Positions 7,717 to 16,699 are shown, counted from the first letter of the stretch. The stretch: DNA of 64,000 nucleotides from CAZAAW01 sp964483325 (GCA_964483325.1 CAZAAW010000012.1:8475-72474); one strand, 5' to 3'. A program made the numbers and translations. The notes: generated from the letters alone by a model not told the origin.

Positions 7717-10251
7717 TCAGAACTGAAATGAGGTCGATAGACGGAATGTGCGCGGCGCACCGAGCTGGATATACCGCGTGTTCGTGCCCGACCAATAGTC
7801 CTGATCGAAAACGTTATCGACATTGAAGCGGACCGTGATCGGCTTGTCGTTCCACGGCGAGTTGAAGACATAGCGGGCGCCGAGATCGACGACCGTCCAT
7901 GACGGTATCTTCAAGTCGTCTCTGGTGCTGCTGGCCAACTGATCGCCGGTATAGGTGACGCGGCCGGTCAGCGTCAGGCCTTGCACGAACGGCGTATCCC
8001 ATTCGGCGCCGACAACGGTCCGCACGATCGGCGAGCCGTCCGCCCTGTTGCCGTCATGCAGACCGCCCTCGGTCTTCGTCAGGCGGGCGTCGAGCAGGGT
8101 GATGCCGCCCATCAGGCGAAAGCCGGGCATGAGCTCGCCATAGGCGTTCAGTTCGATACCGCGATTGCGCTGTTCGCCGTCAAGGGCCAGGGTCTGAGGG
8201 TTGTTGACGGGGTCGATGGGGTCGTCAACGGCGATCGTGTTGGGCTGGGCGATCTGGAACGCCGCCAGCGTCGTCGTCACAGTACCCCAATCGACCTTGA
8301 CGCCCGCTTCGTACTGCTTGCTGACATAGGGTGGAAATACTTCGCCGGCATTGGCGTACCCGCTGCCGACGATGGTTCCCCGCTGCAGATTTTCTATATA
8401 GCTGGCGTAGAGGGAGACGTTCTCCCATGGCTTGACGACCAACCCTAGCGCCGGCGTCCAGGCTCTGCCCTCATAGCTGGAGGTTGTGGCGCCGGTCGTC
8501 GTGTCGAAATTGCTGGATTCCACTTCCTGGTAGCGGATGCCTGCGGTGAATTGAAGCCGTTCGTCGAAGATCGACAAGGTGTCGGCGATACCGATGCTCG
8601 AAACGCGGGTTTCGCTTGTTTTCCTCGGATCGCCAGGATCAGCGAGGAACGGAGCGGGGCCGAATATCGGATTATAGATGTTCGTGGTCCAGGTATAAGG
8701 TCGGACCTGCGTTTCCGCCGATCCATTCTCCATCCAGGACTGCGCAAGGTTGAGGCTGAGGGCATGGTCCACCGGCCCGGTCGTCGCCCTCGCCCTCAAG
8801 CCGCCCTGCATGGACAGCACGTCATAGGCAAGGTTCGAGTACTCGGCGCTGTTCCACCCGAAAGTTCCGTCGATATCGCGCAGCGTCGGCTGGCTCGGAC
8901 CTATCAGCGTGAGATCGAGGCTCTGCCTGCCGATGGCGGCATAGGCCGTGACATTGTCGGTAAGGTCGGCCTCGCCGCGTATCATCGCCCCGATCAATCT
9001 GCTGTGCTGTTCGCTCCATGTGGGATGGAGGCTGGTTCCGGCGTCGGGAGCTTCCGGAATGAAGGCGACGCCGCCGCGGGCACCGCTGGCGCTGAGCTGC
9101 TGCAATATTTGCGGGCTCGCTTCATCCCACTGATGAAAGATATCGGCCGATACGCGGACGCGCTCGCCGCGATAATCCAGATTGAGCGCCCCCGATCCCA
9201 CTTCTGCGGAGATCGGGTCCACCGGCGTATCGCCCTGGCGGAATGCGCTGTTGAAGCGAATGCCGAACTGCTTGTCGGCGCCGAAGCGGCGGCCGAAATC
9301 CACATGCGCGCCCAGCTGCGAGCGCGACGTGTAGCCGGCGGTGAATTCGGTCAGCGGTTCGTCGCCGGCCTGCTTGGTGACGAGGTTGTACGAGCCGCCG
9401 ACACCGCCCGCCCCGGATGCCGCCATGCCGTTCAGCAGAGCGCTCGGCCCCCTGAGCACCTCGACGCGCTCGATGTAGTCCATGTCCGGCGAACGCAACG
9501 GAGATATGCCGGCCAACCCATTCAGACCACCGAAACCGGATGACAGGCCGGTCGAGAAGCCCCGAATGGTAAGTGAGGAATCTTCATCGTTGGCGCTGTT
9601 CTGCTTCGTCAGTATGGACGGATCGTTCGACAGAATATCCTGAATGGTCTGCGCCTGCCGATCTTGAATCGTCTTGTTCGTGTAGTTGGTCTGCGAGAAC
9701 GGCGTGTCCATCACGTTCCGGTTGCCGAGCATCCCGAGCTGCCCGCCGACGGCCACTTGGCCACCCGCATAGGGCTCCATCGGCACCATCGTCGAGTTAG
9801 GATTGGCGTTCCGGCCTTCGACCGTGATCGTCTCAAGCACCACCGAACCATCGGCACTGATGCTTCCTGCTGCGGCTGATCCGGTCGCGGCGAGGATGGT
9901 TACGGTGTTGGCGTTGGTGAAACTGTAGCGAAGAGCGGTGCCGGAGAGGAGTTGCGCCAGCGCCTGCTCGGTCGACATGGTGCCGGTGACTGCCGGAGCC
10001 GTGGTGCCGGCTGCGATCGAGGATTGATAAGCGATCTGAACGCCGGCCTGGTTGGCGAGGGAGCGCAGGGCGCTGCTCAGCGGCTGGCTCGGAATGTTGA
10101 AGCTATGTGTGCGGGCCGCCTGTGCGGCCGCTTGAGGGAGGGGCAGGACAGCCGGGAATGCGCCGAGGCAAAGCGCCGTGCTCATCATCAGCGTCGTCAA
10201 CGGCCGGCGGTGTGCCCGCCGGGAAATGTTGGGTGCAGCACTATCGTTCAT
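7717..10251 (-). CDS. TonB-dependent siderophore receptor with STN signalling domain
   Basis: This 844-residue outer-membrane receptor is of the FecA/FpvA transducer type. It has a signal peptide (about residues 1-46, ending AAAQAA), an STN domain (about 48-105, SFNIPSQPLSSALRSLANQ), a TonB-box-like segment ETITVEGR, a plug domain (NKTIQDRQAQTIQDILS, then LTIRGFS) and a 22-strand barrel ending in a terminal phenylalanine (LSTSFQF). The STN domain should contact the FecR-like protein when ligand binds and so activate the sigma factor. ATG at 10251 has a GAGAGGGCAGGG just upstream; an in-frame start at 10332 would add 27 residues ahead of the signal peptide. The siderophore cannot be deduced. 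Confidence 0.93.
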   Translation of the reverse strand: MNDSAAPNISRRAHRRPLTTLMMSTALCLGAFPAVLPLPQAAAQAARTHSFNIPSQPLSSALRSLANQAGVQIAYQSSIAAGTTAPAVTGTMSTEQALAQLLSGTALRYSFTNANTVTILAATGSAAAGSISADGSVVLETITVEGRNANPNSTMVPMEPYAGGQVAVGGQLGMLGNRNVMDTPFSQTNYTNKTIQDRQAQTIQDILSNDPSILTKQNSANDEDSSLTIRGFSTGLSSGFGGLNGLAGISPLRSPDMDYIERVEVLRGPSALLNGMAASGAGGVGGSYNLVTKQAGDEPLTEFTAGYTSRSQLGAHVDFGRRFGADKQFGIRFNSAFRQGDTPVDPISAEVGSGALNLDYRGERVRVSADIFHQWDEASPQILQQLSASGARGGVAFIPEAPDAGTSLHPTWSEQHSRLIGAMIRGEADLTDNVTAYAAIGRQSLDLTLIGPSQPTLRDIDGTFGWNSAEYSNLAYDVLSMQGGLRARATTGPVDHALSLNLAQSWMENGSAETQVRPYTWTTNIYNPIFGPAPFLADPGDPRKTSETRVSSIGIADTLSIFDERLQFTAGIRYQEVESSNFDTTTGATTSSYEGRAWTPALGLVVKPWENVSLYASYIENLQRGTIVGSGYANAGEVFPPYVSKQYEAGVKVDWGTVTTTLAAFQIAQPNTIAVDDPIDPVNNPQTLALDGEQRNRGIELNAYGELMPGFRLMGGITLLDARLTKTEGGLHDGNRADGSPIVRTVVGAEWDTPFVQGLTLTGRVTYTGDQLASSTRDDLKIPSWTVVDLGARYVFNSPWNDKPITVRFNVDNVFDQDYWSGTNTRYIQLGAPRTFRLSTSFQF

Positions 10252-10338
10252 CGAAACCCTGCCCTCTCTGGGAAACGGCCGTACGAGCCACCAATCGAAG
10301 GGCGTGGGTAGTGCTTTGCCTGGCCCCTTCACTACATT

Positions 10339-10367
10339 GACGCGTGAGAGGGCGTTCTGCCTAAAGA
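10339..10367 (-). promoter_or_regulatory. Candidate FecI-type ECF promoter of the TonB receptor gene
   Basis: On the minus strand this 29-bp segment reads TCTTTAGGCA, a 7-base variable part, then CTCTCACGCGTC. It matches the segment at 11469-11497 at 25 of 29 positions with the same spacing, and each lies upstream of an iron-signalling gene on the same strand. TAGGCA as -35 and CGTC as -10 are the expected places for ECF sigma contacts. The site is about 88 bp upstream of the receptor start. Confidence 0.55.
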
Positions 10368-10402
10368 CGGAATCGCAACTTTCTTGAAAAAATCGTCGGC
10401 CG

Positions 10403-11404
10403 TCAGGTGATGAAGATCATCAGGCCGGGAATCCGGCGCACCACAAGGCCCTGCGTCTTCGCCAGTGCCCGCACGGCGTCGAACGCCTCTCTGGTCGAGA
10501 AGATCGCGCTGACCGGCACATTGGGCCTTATGCCCGGCCCGAGGACGATGCGCTCGGGCAGATAGCGGCCCAGTTCGGCGATTGCGGCCGAGAACGGCCG
10601 CCTCTCGAAAATCACCCGGCCGTTGCGCCACGCCATCGCGATTTCGGTGTCGACGGCCGAAGCCGGCGATGGCCGCTCGCCAGCGACATAGCTCGTCTGT
10701 TCGCTGTCGACGAGCTCGACCCTGCCGGCCGCCGCCTCGTCGAGATCGGTCGGCGCGACCGGCCCCGCCACGCGTACATGGCCTTCCTGCACCGTGATCG
10801 TCGCCACGCCTTCAATCGCCCGGACCGAGAACGTGGTGCCGAGCGCATCGCTGTTGCCGCGCAGCGCGGCGACCCGGAACAGAGAGGACAGATCGGGGTG
10901 AACCTTGAACTCAGCCTCCCCCTTCAGCAAGGTGACGAGGCGAAGCTGAGGCGTGAAGTCCACGGCGATCGCCGTGTCGGTGTTGAGCGTGGCGACCGAA
11001 CCGTCGGGAAGTGCGATCTCGGCCTGCTCGCCCACGGCGGTCATAAAATCGGCATTCCACAGCAATTGCAGGCGCGGCAGGGCGACCACGGCGGCCGCGG
11101 CAGCGGCGGCCGCGCCACCGCCGATCAGAAAGTTGCGCCGGCTCATAAGACCGTGCTGCGGGTGACGCCGGGGCGGACGAAAGGGCGGCATGCCGTCCGA
11201 CCTGCCGTCGAAGACCTGCAGTTGTTGCCAGAACACCCTCTCGTGCTCGAAAGCCTGCTTGTGCTCCGGCGAGCGGTCACGCCACGCCTTGAAGCGCTGG
11301 AGATCCACGTCGCTGACATTGCCGGAGGTCAGCCGCACGATCCAGTCACGCGCATCGAGGGCGATCCGGCGATCTACGTCAGGGCGTTTATCGGGCTCGT
11401 CCAT
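10403..11404 (-). CDS. FecR-family anti-sigma / signal transduction protein
   Basis: This 333-residue protein has a cytoplasmic N-terminal DUF4880-like segment (about 8-60, ALDARDWIVRLTSGNVSDVDLQ, then FKAWRDRSPEHKQAF), one membrane segment (about 88-112, Ala-rich) and a periplasmic FecR domain with LPDGSVATLNTDTAIAVDF. It should hold the ECF sigma factor inactive or chaperone it, and read the receptor STN domain in the periplasm. ATG at 11404 starts just before the conserved domain; an upstream in-frame start at 11452 adds a Cys-rich 16 residues and lies closer to the promoter-like repeat. It sits between the sigma and receptor genes, the classic fecI-fecR-fecA order. Confidence 0.9.
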   Translation of the reverse strand: MDEPDKRPDVDRRIALDARDWIVRLTSGNVSDVDLQRFKAWRDRSPEHKQAFEHERVFWQQLQVFDGRSDGMPPFRPPRRHPQHGLMSRRNFLIGGGAAAAAAAAVVALPRLQLLWNADFMTAVGEQAEIALPDGSVATLNTDTAIAVDFTPQLRLVTLLKGEAEFKVHPDLSSLFRVAALRGNSDALGTTFSVRAIEGVATITVQEGHVRVAGPVAPTDLDEAAAGRVELVDSEQTSYVAGERPSPASAVDTEIAMAWRNGRVIFERRPFSAAIAELGRYLPERIVLGPGIRPNVPVSAIFSTREAFDAVRALAKTQGLVVRRIPGLMIFIT

Positions 11405-11468
11405 GCACTCGGCGCAATACGGGTTCGATCGGCAGACGCACTCAAAACTCAAGTGCTTCTACCTTATA

Positions 11469-11497
11469 GACGCGTGAGAGCGCCCTTTGCCTAAAGA
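11469..11497 (-). promoter_or_regulatory. Candidate FecI-type ECF promoter of fecR
   Basis: This is the second copy of the 29-bp motif at 10339-10367 (TCTTTAGGCA to CTCTCACGCGTC on the minus strand), 65 bp upstream of the fecR-like start. Both copies are also preceded by a shared GGCCGAC and GATTTTTTCA from the 3' end of the upstream gene, so the whole intergenic block appears duplicated. Confidence 0.55.
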
Positions 11498-11511
11498 GAT
11501 CTCTGAAAAAA

Positions 11512-12036
11512 TCAGTCGGCCAGCTGGTCGCGAAGGTCGGCCAGCCGCTCCAGTGCGCGACGGATATGGTAATAGACTGCCTCATCGCTGATGCCGAGCG
11601 TTTCGGCGATCCGGCGATGCGGAATCTGCTCGACGCGGTTCATCAGGAAGATGCGTTGCGTCTTCGGCGGCAGCTCATTGAGCGCCGCGCACACGGAGCG
11701 CAGGTTTTCGCGGCCGATCAGCACCCGCTCGGGCGATGTTTCGTCAACGTCGTCCCACAGCAGCTCACACACTTCCGCGTCGATCTCGGCGCGACGGCGC
11801 TCCTTGCGCAGATGCCCCGCGACCGTTGTGTTCGCGACCTGGGTGATGAAGCCGCCGGGATTCTCGACCTCGCCGTCGAACTGTGTCCTTTCCAGCTTCA
11901 GCCACGCGTCCTGGATCAGATCTTCTGCCGTCGCCCGGCAACCGGTGCGCGCCTGCGCCACCGCTTCGAGACGCGGCCGCACCTTGACGAAAGCACCGAT
12001 CAGTTTGCGGAGTTTCAGCCTGTCCACGCGAACCAC
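11512..12036 (-). CDS. ECF RNA polymerase sigma factor, FecI-like
   Basis: Region sigma-2 is at about residues 4-70 (LRKLIGAFVKVRPRLEAVA, then AEDLIQDAWLKLER) and sigma-4 at about 115-170 (LPPKTQRIFLMNRVEQIPHRRIAETLGI, a helix-turn-helix). There is no ATG; the open frame extends to a TTG at 12129, but GTG at 12036 or 12027 gives the normal FecI length (about 171-174 residues) and starts just before sigma-2. No good ribosome site is visible for any of them. About 80 bp upstream of the GTG (12113-12134) is an AT-rich imperfect dyad (GGCAATGATTTAGACAATTT) that could be an iron-regulator site, though it matches no consensus well. The product should transcribe fecR and the receptor gene. Confidence 0.82.
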   Translation of the reverse strand: MVRVDRLKLRKLIGAFVKVRPRLEAVAQARTGCRATAEDLIQDAWLKLERTQFDGEVENPGGFITQVANTTVAGHLRKERRRAEIDAEVCELLWDDVDETSPERVLIGRENLRSVCAALNELPPKTQRIFLMNRVEQIPHRRIAETLGISDEAVYYHIRRALERLADLRDQLAD

Positions 12037-12341
12037 AGCAGCAGAAACGACAACGCGCCCCCGACAAGAGGCGGACAAAAGTGCCCTAATGGATTGGGAA
12101 ATCCCTCGCAATGGCAATGATTTAGACAATTTCCATCCTGCAATGCCGGATGTTGTGGTCTCTTCTTAGGTTAGTGTTTGATTTCATTGGCCGCCCGAGC
12201 GTTGGCGTACTTTCGGCGAAAACGGCCGATGTTTGTGCGCCGCAATACTTTTCCCACAGGAGCGTTGCGCATCTGCAACGATGATTGCGAGGAGAAGGGC
12301 CGCGCGAGCAAGCCGGACCGGTGCGGTGCGCCTCGCAGCTT

Positions 12342-12363
12342 CGGCAATCGGGCGTGATTGCCG
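12342..12363 (-). terminator. Possible terminator hairpin after kdpE
   Basis: A perfect 8-bp stem, CGGCAATC and GATTGCCG with a 6-base loop, starts one base past the kdpE stop. It has no clear U-tract, so it may be a pause or RNA-stabilising hairpin instead. The rest of the 12037-12364 gap shows no gene and no copy of the tRNA-Gly 3' end. Confidence 0.4.
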
Positions 12364-12364
12364 G

Positions 12365-13084
12365 TCAGCCTCCCGGCCTTGGCAGCTCACCGGGGGCGGA
12401 ATCGCTGAGGCGGTAGCCGACGCCGGTTTCGGTCAGGATCAGCGCCGGCCGCTCCGGCTCGCGCTCCAGCTTCTGCCGCAGCTGGCGCACATAGATGCGC
12501 AGGTATTGCACGTCGCCGGCGGCGCCCCATACCGCGTTCATCAGGAAGCGGTGCGTCAGAACCTTGCCGGCATGGATCACCAGCAGCCGCAGGATGTCGT
12601 ATTCCTTCGGCGACAGCTTCACCTCGGCGTCACCCAGCATGACCTTGCGGCGCGTCAGGTCGACGGTCAGCGGGCCGTTGCTGAACACCGGCTCGGCGCC
12701 CTGCTCGTGGAAGCGGTGGCGGAGGGCGGTGCGCATGCGCGCCACCAGCTCGCCGATGCCGAACGGCTTGGTGACGTAGTCGTCGGCCCCTTCTTCCAGC
12801 GCCTGCACCTTGCCGGTCTCGTCGTCGCGGCTCGACAGGACGATGATCGGCACACGGTCCTGCGCGGCGCGCAGCTTGCGGATCACCTCCAGCCCGTCCA
12901 TGTCCGGCAGGCCGAGGTCGAGCACCACGAGGTCCGGCCTGTCGCGCCGCACGGCGGCAAGGCCCTCGGCGCCGGTCGCCACCTCGCTCACAGCGAAGCC
13001 CTGTGCCGACAGGCTGGTACGCAGCAGCCGACGGATCGCCGCCTCGTCGTCGACCACCAGGATCGGCACGCCGTCGTTGCTCAT
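12365..13084 (-). CDS. kdpE: Potassium response regulator KdpE
   Basis: This 239-residue OmpR/PhoB-type regulator has a receiver domain (1-120) with acidic pocket VVDDE, phospho-acceptor Asp at about 56 in LVVLDLGLPD and the conserved lysine in YVTKPF; the winged-helix DNA-binding domain (about 135-230) has LSPKEYDILRLL and ILTETGVGYRL. It activates kdpFABC under potassium limitation or osmotic stress when phosphorylated by KdpD. Its ATG overlaps the kdpD stop (ATGA at 13081-13084), indicating translational coupling. Confidence 0.95.
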   Translation of the reverse strand: MSNDGVPILVVDDEAAIRRLLRTSLSAQGFAVSEVATGAEGLAAVRRDRPDLVVLDLGLPDMDGLEVIRKLRAAQDRVPIIVLSSRDDETGKVQALEEGADDYVTKPFGIGELVARMRTALRHRFHEQGAEPVFSNGPLTVDLTRRKVMLGDAEVKLSPKEYDILRLLVIHAGKVLTHRFLMNAVWGAAGDVQYLRIYVRQLRQKLEREPERPALILTETGVGYRLSDSAPGELPRPGG

Positions 13085-15798
13085 CCGAAAGCCTCCGGCG
13101 GAACGGCGGCGGCAAAGACGGCGGCCGGAAAGGCGATGGTGAAGACGGTGCCCGGGCCGGCATCGCGGTTGGCGGCGGTGATGGTGCCGCCCATCGCCGC
13201 GACGAAGCCGCGGCAGATGGAGAGGCCGAGCCCGGTGCCGGCCGGTCGGCCGTCATGACCCCCGTCTTGGCCGCCGGCGCGGTAGAATTTCTCGAAGACA
13301 TGCGGCAGGTCGGCGGCCGGGATGCCCGGACCCTCGTCCGCCACCGTCACGATCAGCGCGTCGCCGCTCTGGCGGGCGGCGATCGTCACAGTGGTACCGC
13401 GCGGCGCATATCTCGCCGCGTTGTCGAGGAGGTTCACCAGCACCTGCTCGAACAGCACGGCATCGAGCCGCAGCAGCGGCAGGCCGGACGCAATGTCGAT
13501 GGCGACCTTGTGCCCGGCGAGCTGGCGCTCGCTGCGGCCGACGGCGGTACCGACGATCTCGCCGATATCGGCGGCTTCGAGGTGCAGGGCGATCGGTCCC
13601 GATTCGAGGCGCGTCATGTCGAGGAGATTGGCGACGAAGCGGTTGAGCCGCTCCGCCTCGCTCTCGATTGTGCCGGCCAGCTCGGCCCGCGTCGCCGGAT
13701 CGTAGGTGCCGTCGCGCCGCAGTTCCCCGGCGGCGCCGATGATCGAGGCGAGCGGCGTCTTGAGGTCGTGCGACAGCGAGGTGAGGAGGGCTGAGCGAAG
13801 GCGTTCGCTCTCGGCCTCCAGGCGCGTCCTGTCCATCTCGGCGGCAAGGCTGATACGGGTGATGGCGACGGCGGTCTGGTCCATCAGCGCATCGATCAGC
13901 CGCTTCTCGTCCGGCGTCAGGCGGAAGCTGCCGGGCCGGCGGCTGATGCCGACGACGCCGACCGGGCCGCTGCCGGTGCGCAGCGGCAGGAACAGGCGTT
14001 TGGCGCCGGTCAGCGTCGCCGAGCCATGGCCGGCCGGCTGGTTGGTCTCGAAGGCCCATTTGGCGGCGCCGATATCGCCATCGTCGATCTCGTCCTCCGG
14101 CGGATAGCCGACCCGCACCGTCAGCCGCCCGTCGTCGGGCAGGAGGAGGACGACGTCGACCCGGATGGCGGCGGCGATCTGGTAGGCGGCGGCCCACAGG
14201 AGGTCGTCGAGCGTGACGATCGCCGCCAGCTTACGGCTGAAGGCGTAGAGCGCCTCGGTGGTGCGCGCCCGGCTGCGCGCCGTGGTGATCTGGATGCGCA
14301 TGCGCGCCGCGAGGTTGGAGACGATGACGGCGACGATCAGGAAGAAGGCCAGCGCCGACAGGTTGATCGGGTCCGTCACCGTGAAGGTGTAGAGCGGCGG
14401 CAGGAAGAAATAGTCGTAGCCGACCGAGGCGAGTACGCTGGCGGCCAGCGAGGCGACAAGCCCGAGCGTGCTGGCGACGCCGACGATGGCGAGCAGGAAG
14501 ATGAGGTCAACCGACTCGATGCCGATGAAGGGATAGGCGAAATAGGAGATCGCCAGCGCCGCCGCGACGGCGCCGGCGGCGATCAGCGCGGACCTCGCAT
14601 CGAACCGGCGCAGCGCCGAGGCGAGGTCGACCGGCGGCGGCTGCGGCGCCGCCTCGGCCTCGCGCCCGGCCATGACGTGGATGCTGATGGCGCCGGCGCC
14701 ACGGATCAGCTCGTGCACCACCGAACCATTGACGAGCTCGAACCAGCGCGGCCGGTTCGACTTGCCGATGACGATCTGCGTGACATTGTTGGCGCGCGCA
14801 TGGGCGAGCAGATCGTCGGCGATGCGGCCGCTGCCGGGAATTGTCAGCGCTTCGCCGCCAAGCTGCTCGGCGAGCCGCAGCGCCTCGGCGACGCGGTCGC
14901 GCTCGGCTTCGCTGAGGCGATGGCTGCGGGCGCTCTCGACATGGACCGCTGTCCATGGCGCGTGCAGGCGGTCGGCTAGGCGCTTGGCGTAACGCAGCAG
15001 CGCCGGCGACCGCGGGTCCTCGCTGATGCAGGCGAGAATGCGCTCGCCGGCCGGCCACGGCCCGGCGATGGCATGCGCCCGCATATGCGCCAGGAGCTGT
15101 TCGTCGACCCGGTCGGCGGCGCGGCGAAGGGCAAGCTCGCGCAGCGCCGTCAGGTTGCCGGGCGAGAAATAATGCTTCAGCGCCCGCTCGGCCTGGTGCG
15201 GGACATAGACCTTGCCCTCGTTGAGCCGCTGGATGAGGTCGGCCGGCGACAGGTCGATGACCTCGATGTCGTCGGCGCGGTCGAGGATGGAATCCGGCAC
15301 CGTCTCGCGGACGCGGATGCGGGTGATCTGCGCAACGACGTCGTTGAGGCTCTCGACATGCTGGACGTTGAGCGTCGTAAAGACATCGATGCCGGCGTCG
15401 AGGATTTCCGCGACGTCGAGATGACGCTTCGGATGACGGCTGCCGGGGGCGTTGGTATGGGCCAGCTCGTCGACCAGCACGAGCTGCGGGTGGCGCGCCA
15501 GGATGGCGTCGAGGTCCATCTCGTCGAGGGTGCGGCCATTGTAGTCGATGACCCGGCGCGGGATCATCTCGAGGCCTTCCAGCAGCGCCGCGGTCTCGGT
15601 CCGGCCATGCGTCTCGACGATGCCGACCACGACATCGACGCCGTCGCGCCTGCGGGCGCGGGCGGCGGTCAGCATCTCGTAGGTCTTGCCGACGCCCGGC
15701 GCGGCGCCGAGAAAGATCTTCAACCGGCCGCGGCCGGATTCCTGCGCCGCCAGCAGCGCTTCCGGCGACGGCCGCCCGGGTTCGGTGTCGACGCTCAT
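13081..15798 (-). CDS. kdpD: Potassium sensor histidine kinase KdpD
   Basis: This full-length 905-residue kinase has an N-terminal KdpD domain with Walker A GAAPGVGKT (about 31-39) and VDELAHTNAPG; a USP-like domain (about 250-370); four closely spaced membrane segments (about 400-500, DUF4118); a GAF domain; a HisKA domain with SLSHDLKTPL; and an HATPase with NLLDNAARYAP, DEGPGIP and GTGLGLSI. It senses potassium and ionic conditions and phosphorylates KdpE. It lies downstream of kdpFABC, separated by a 337-bp repeat-filled gap, so it may have its own promoter or depend on readthrough. Confidence 0.96.
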   Translation of the reverse strand: MSVDTEPGRPSPEALLAAQESGRGRLKIFLGAAPGVGKTYEMLTAARARRRDGVDVVVGIVETHGRTETAALLEGLEMIPRRVIDYNGRTLDEMDLDAILARHPQLVLVDELAHTNAPGSRHPKRHLDVAEILDAGIDVFTTLNVQHVESLNDVVAQITRIRVRETVPDSILDRADDIEVIDLSPADLIQRLNEGKVYVPHQAERALKHYFSPGNLTALRELALRRAADRVDEQLLAHMRAHAIAGPWPAGERILACISEDPRSPALLRYAKRLADRLHAPWTAVHVESARSHRLSEAERDRVAEALRLAEQLGGEALTIPGSGRIADDLLAHARANNVTQIVIGKSNRPRWFELVNGSVVHELIRGAGAISIHVMAGREAEAAPQPPPVDLASALRRFDARSALIAAGAVAAALAISYFAYPFIGIESVDLIFLLAIVGVASTLGLVASLAASVLASVGYDYFFLPPLYTFTVTDPINLSALAFFLIVAVIVSNLAARMRIQITTARSRARTTEALYAFSRKLAAIVTLDDLLWAAAYQIAAAIRVDVVLLLPDDGRLTVRVGYPPEDEIDDGDIGAAKWAFETNQPAGHGSATLTGAKRLFLPLRTGSGPVGVVGISRRPGSFRLTPDEKRLIDALMDQTAVAITRISLAAEMDRTRLEAESERLRSALLTSLSHDLKTPLASIIGAAGELRRDGTYDPATRAELAGTIESEAERLNRFVANLLDMTRLESGPIALHLEAADIGEIVGTAVGRSERQLAGHKVAIDIASGLPLLRLDAVLFEQVLVNLLDNAARYAPRGTTVTIAARQSGDALIVTVADEGPGIPAADLPHVFEKFYRAGGQDGGHDGRPAGTGLGLSICRGFVAAMGGTITAANRDAGPGTVFTIAFPAAVFAAAVPPEAFG

Positions 15799-15826
15799 GC
15801 GCTCATTCTAGGCCGATCGCGCCCTT

Positions 15827-16139
15827 GTAGGGTGGGCAAGCGCCGCAGGCGTTTGCCCACGCGGTCAAAGACCCACCGTCGCATGACCACTTCCACCGGC
15901 GTCATGGCCGGGGCTTGCCATCCACGCGAACATGGTTTGTGCCGGAAAGAACGCCGCCGGCGAGGCATTCTGTCCTGCATCATCGGTGTTCGCGTGGATG
16001 CCCGGGTCAAGCCCGGGCATGACGCAGCTGGAGCGATGGCGCGAGGAGCCCGTACGGCATGCGCCGTAGGCGCTGCCCACGCGGACGATACCCACCGCCG
16101 CACGACCGCGTGGGCAACGCGCTGCGTTGCCCACCCTAC
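15827..16139. repeat. Composite palindromic intergenic repeat between kdpD and kdpC
   Basis: The 313-bp block is bounded by inverted copies of GTAGGGTGGGCAA (15827 on the + strand; TTGCCCACCCTAC ending at 16139). Inside are further inverted copies of GGGCAA/TTTGCCCACGCGG and a second hairpin family with CGTCATGGCCGGGGCTTGCC and GGATGCCCGGGTCAAGCC. Related units occur at 42894-42975 and 43131-43172. The right end supplies the kdpC stop codon. It looks like a REP/BIME-type element; no protein is encoded. Confidence 0.7.
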
Positions 16140-16699
16140 GGCGCGTCCAACGACAGGTTGAGCTTCAGCACGTTGACGCGCGGCTCGCCGAGGATGCCCA
16201 GCGTGCGGCCTTGCGTGGCGGCGGCGACCAGCGCCCGCACGCGGTCTTCTGCCACACCGCGTTCGCGTGCCACCCGCGCCACCTGCACCGCCGCGGCGTC
16301 CGGCGAGATATGCGGGTCGAGGCCGCTGCCGGAGGTGGTGACGAGGTCGGCCGGGATGGCGCCCTGCGGCACGTCGCCGGCGCGCAGCGCCGCGATGTCG
16401 GTGGTGACGCGCTCGGCCAGCGCCGGGTTGGCCGGGCCGAGGTTGGAGCCGCTGGAGGCGCTGGCGTCGTAGCCCTTGCCGGCCGCCGAGGGGCGGCCGT
16501 GGAAGTAGCCGGCGCCGGCGAAGGCCTGGCCGATCAGCTCGGAGCCGACCACGACGCCGTTCCGTTCGACCAGCGATCCGTCGGCCTGGTGCGGGAAGAC
16601 GGCCTGGGCGATGCCGGTGATGGCATAGGGGTAGGCGAGTCCGGTGAGGACGGTGAGGAAGACGAAGAGAACGAGGGCGGCGCGTATCTGGGCGAGCAT
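16136..16699 (-). CDS. kdpC: Potassium-transporting ATPase subunit C
   Basis: This 187-residue single-pass protein has a membrane segment at about residues 8-28 (AALVLFVFLTVLTGLAYPYAI), then the KdpC signatures YFHGRPSAAGKGYDASASSGSN, ADLVTTSGSGLDPHISPDAA and a final LGILGEPRVNVLKLNLSLD. It stabilises the KdpFABC complex at the KdpA-KdpB interface. The TAG stop lies inside the adjacent intergenic repeat (GTAGGGTGGG), so the repeat abuts or has reset the C-terminus, although the length is normal. It starts 9 bases after kdpB. Confidence 0.95.
   Translation of the reverse strand: MLAQIRAALVLFVFLTVLTGLAYPYAITGIAQAVFPHQADGSLVERNGVVVGSELIGQAFAGAGYFHGRPSAAGKGYDASASSGSNLGPANPALAERVTTDIAALRAGDVPQGAIPADLVTTSGSGLDPHISPDAAAVQVARVARERGVAEDRVRALVAAATQGRTLGILGEPRVNVLKLNLSLDAP

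Noticed and set aside
12113..12134. Fur or Irr box upstream of the sigma factor gene
   Set aside because: The AT-rich imperfect dyad matches no iron-regulator consensus well, so it is mentioned only under the sigma gene and not listed as a site.
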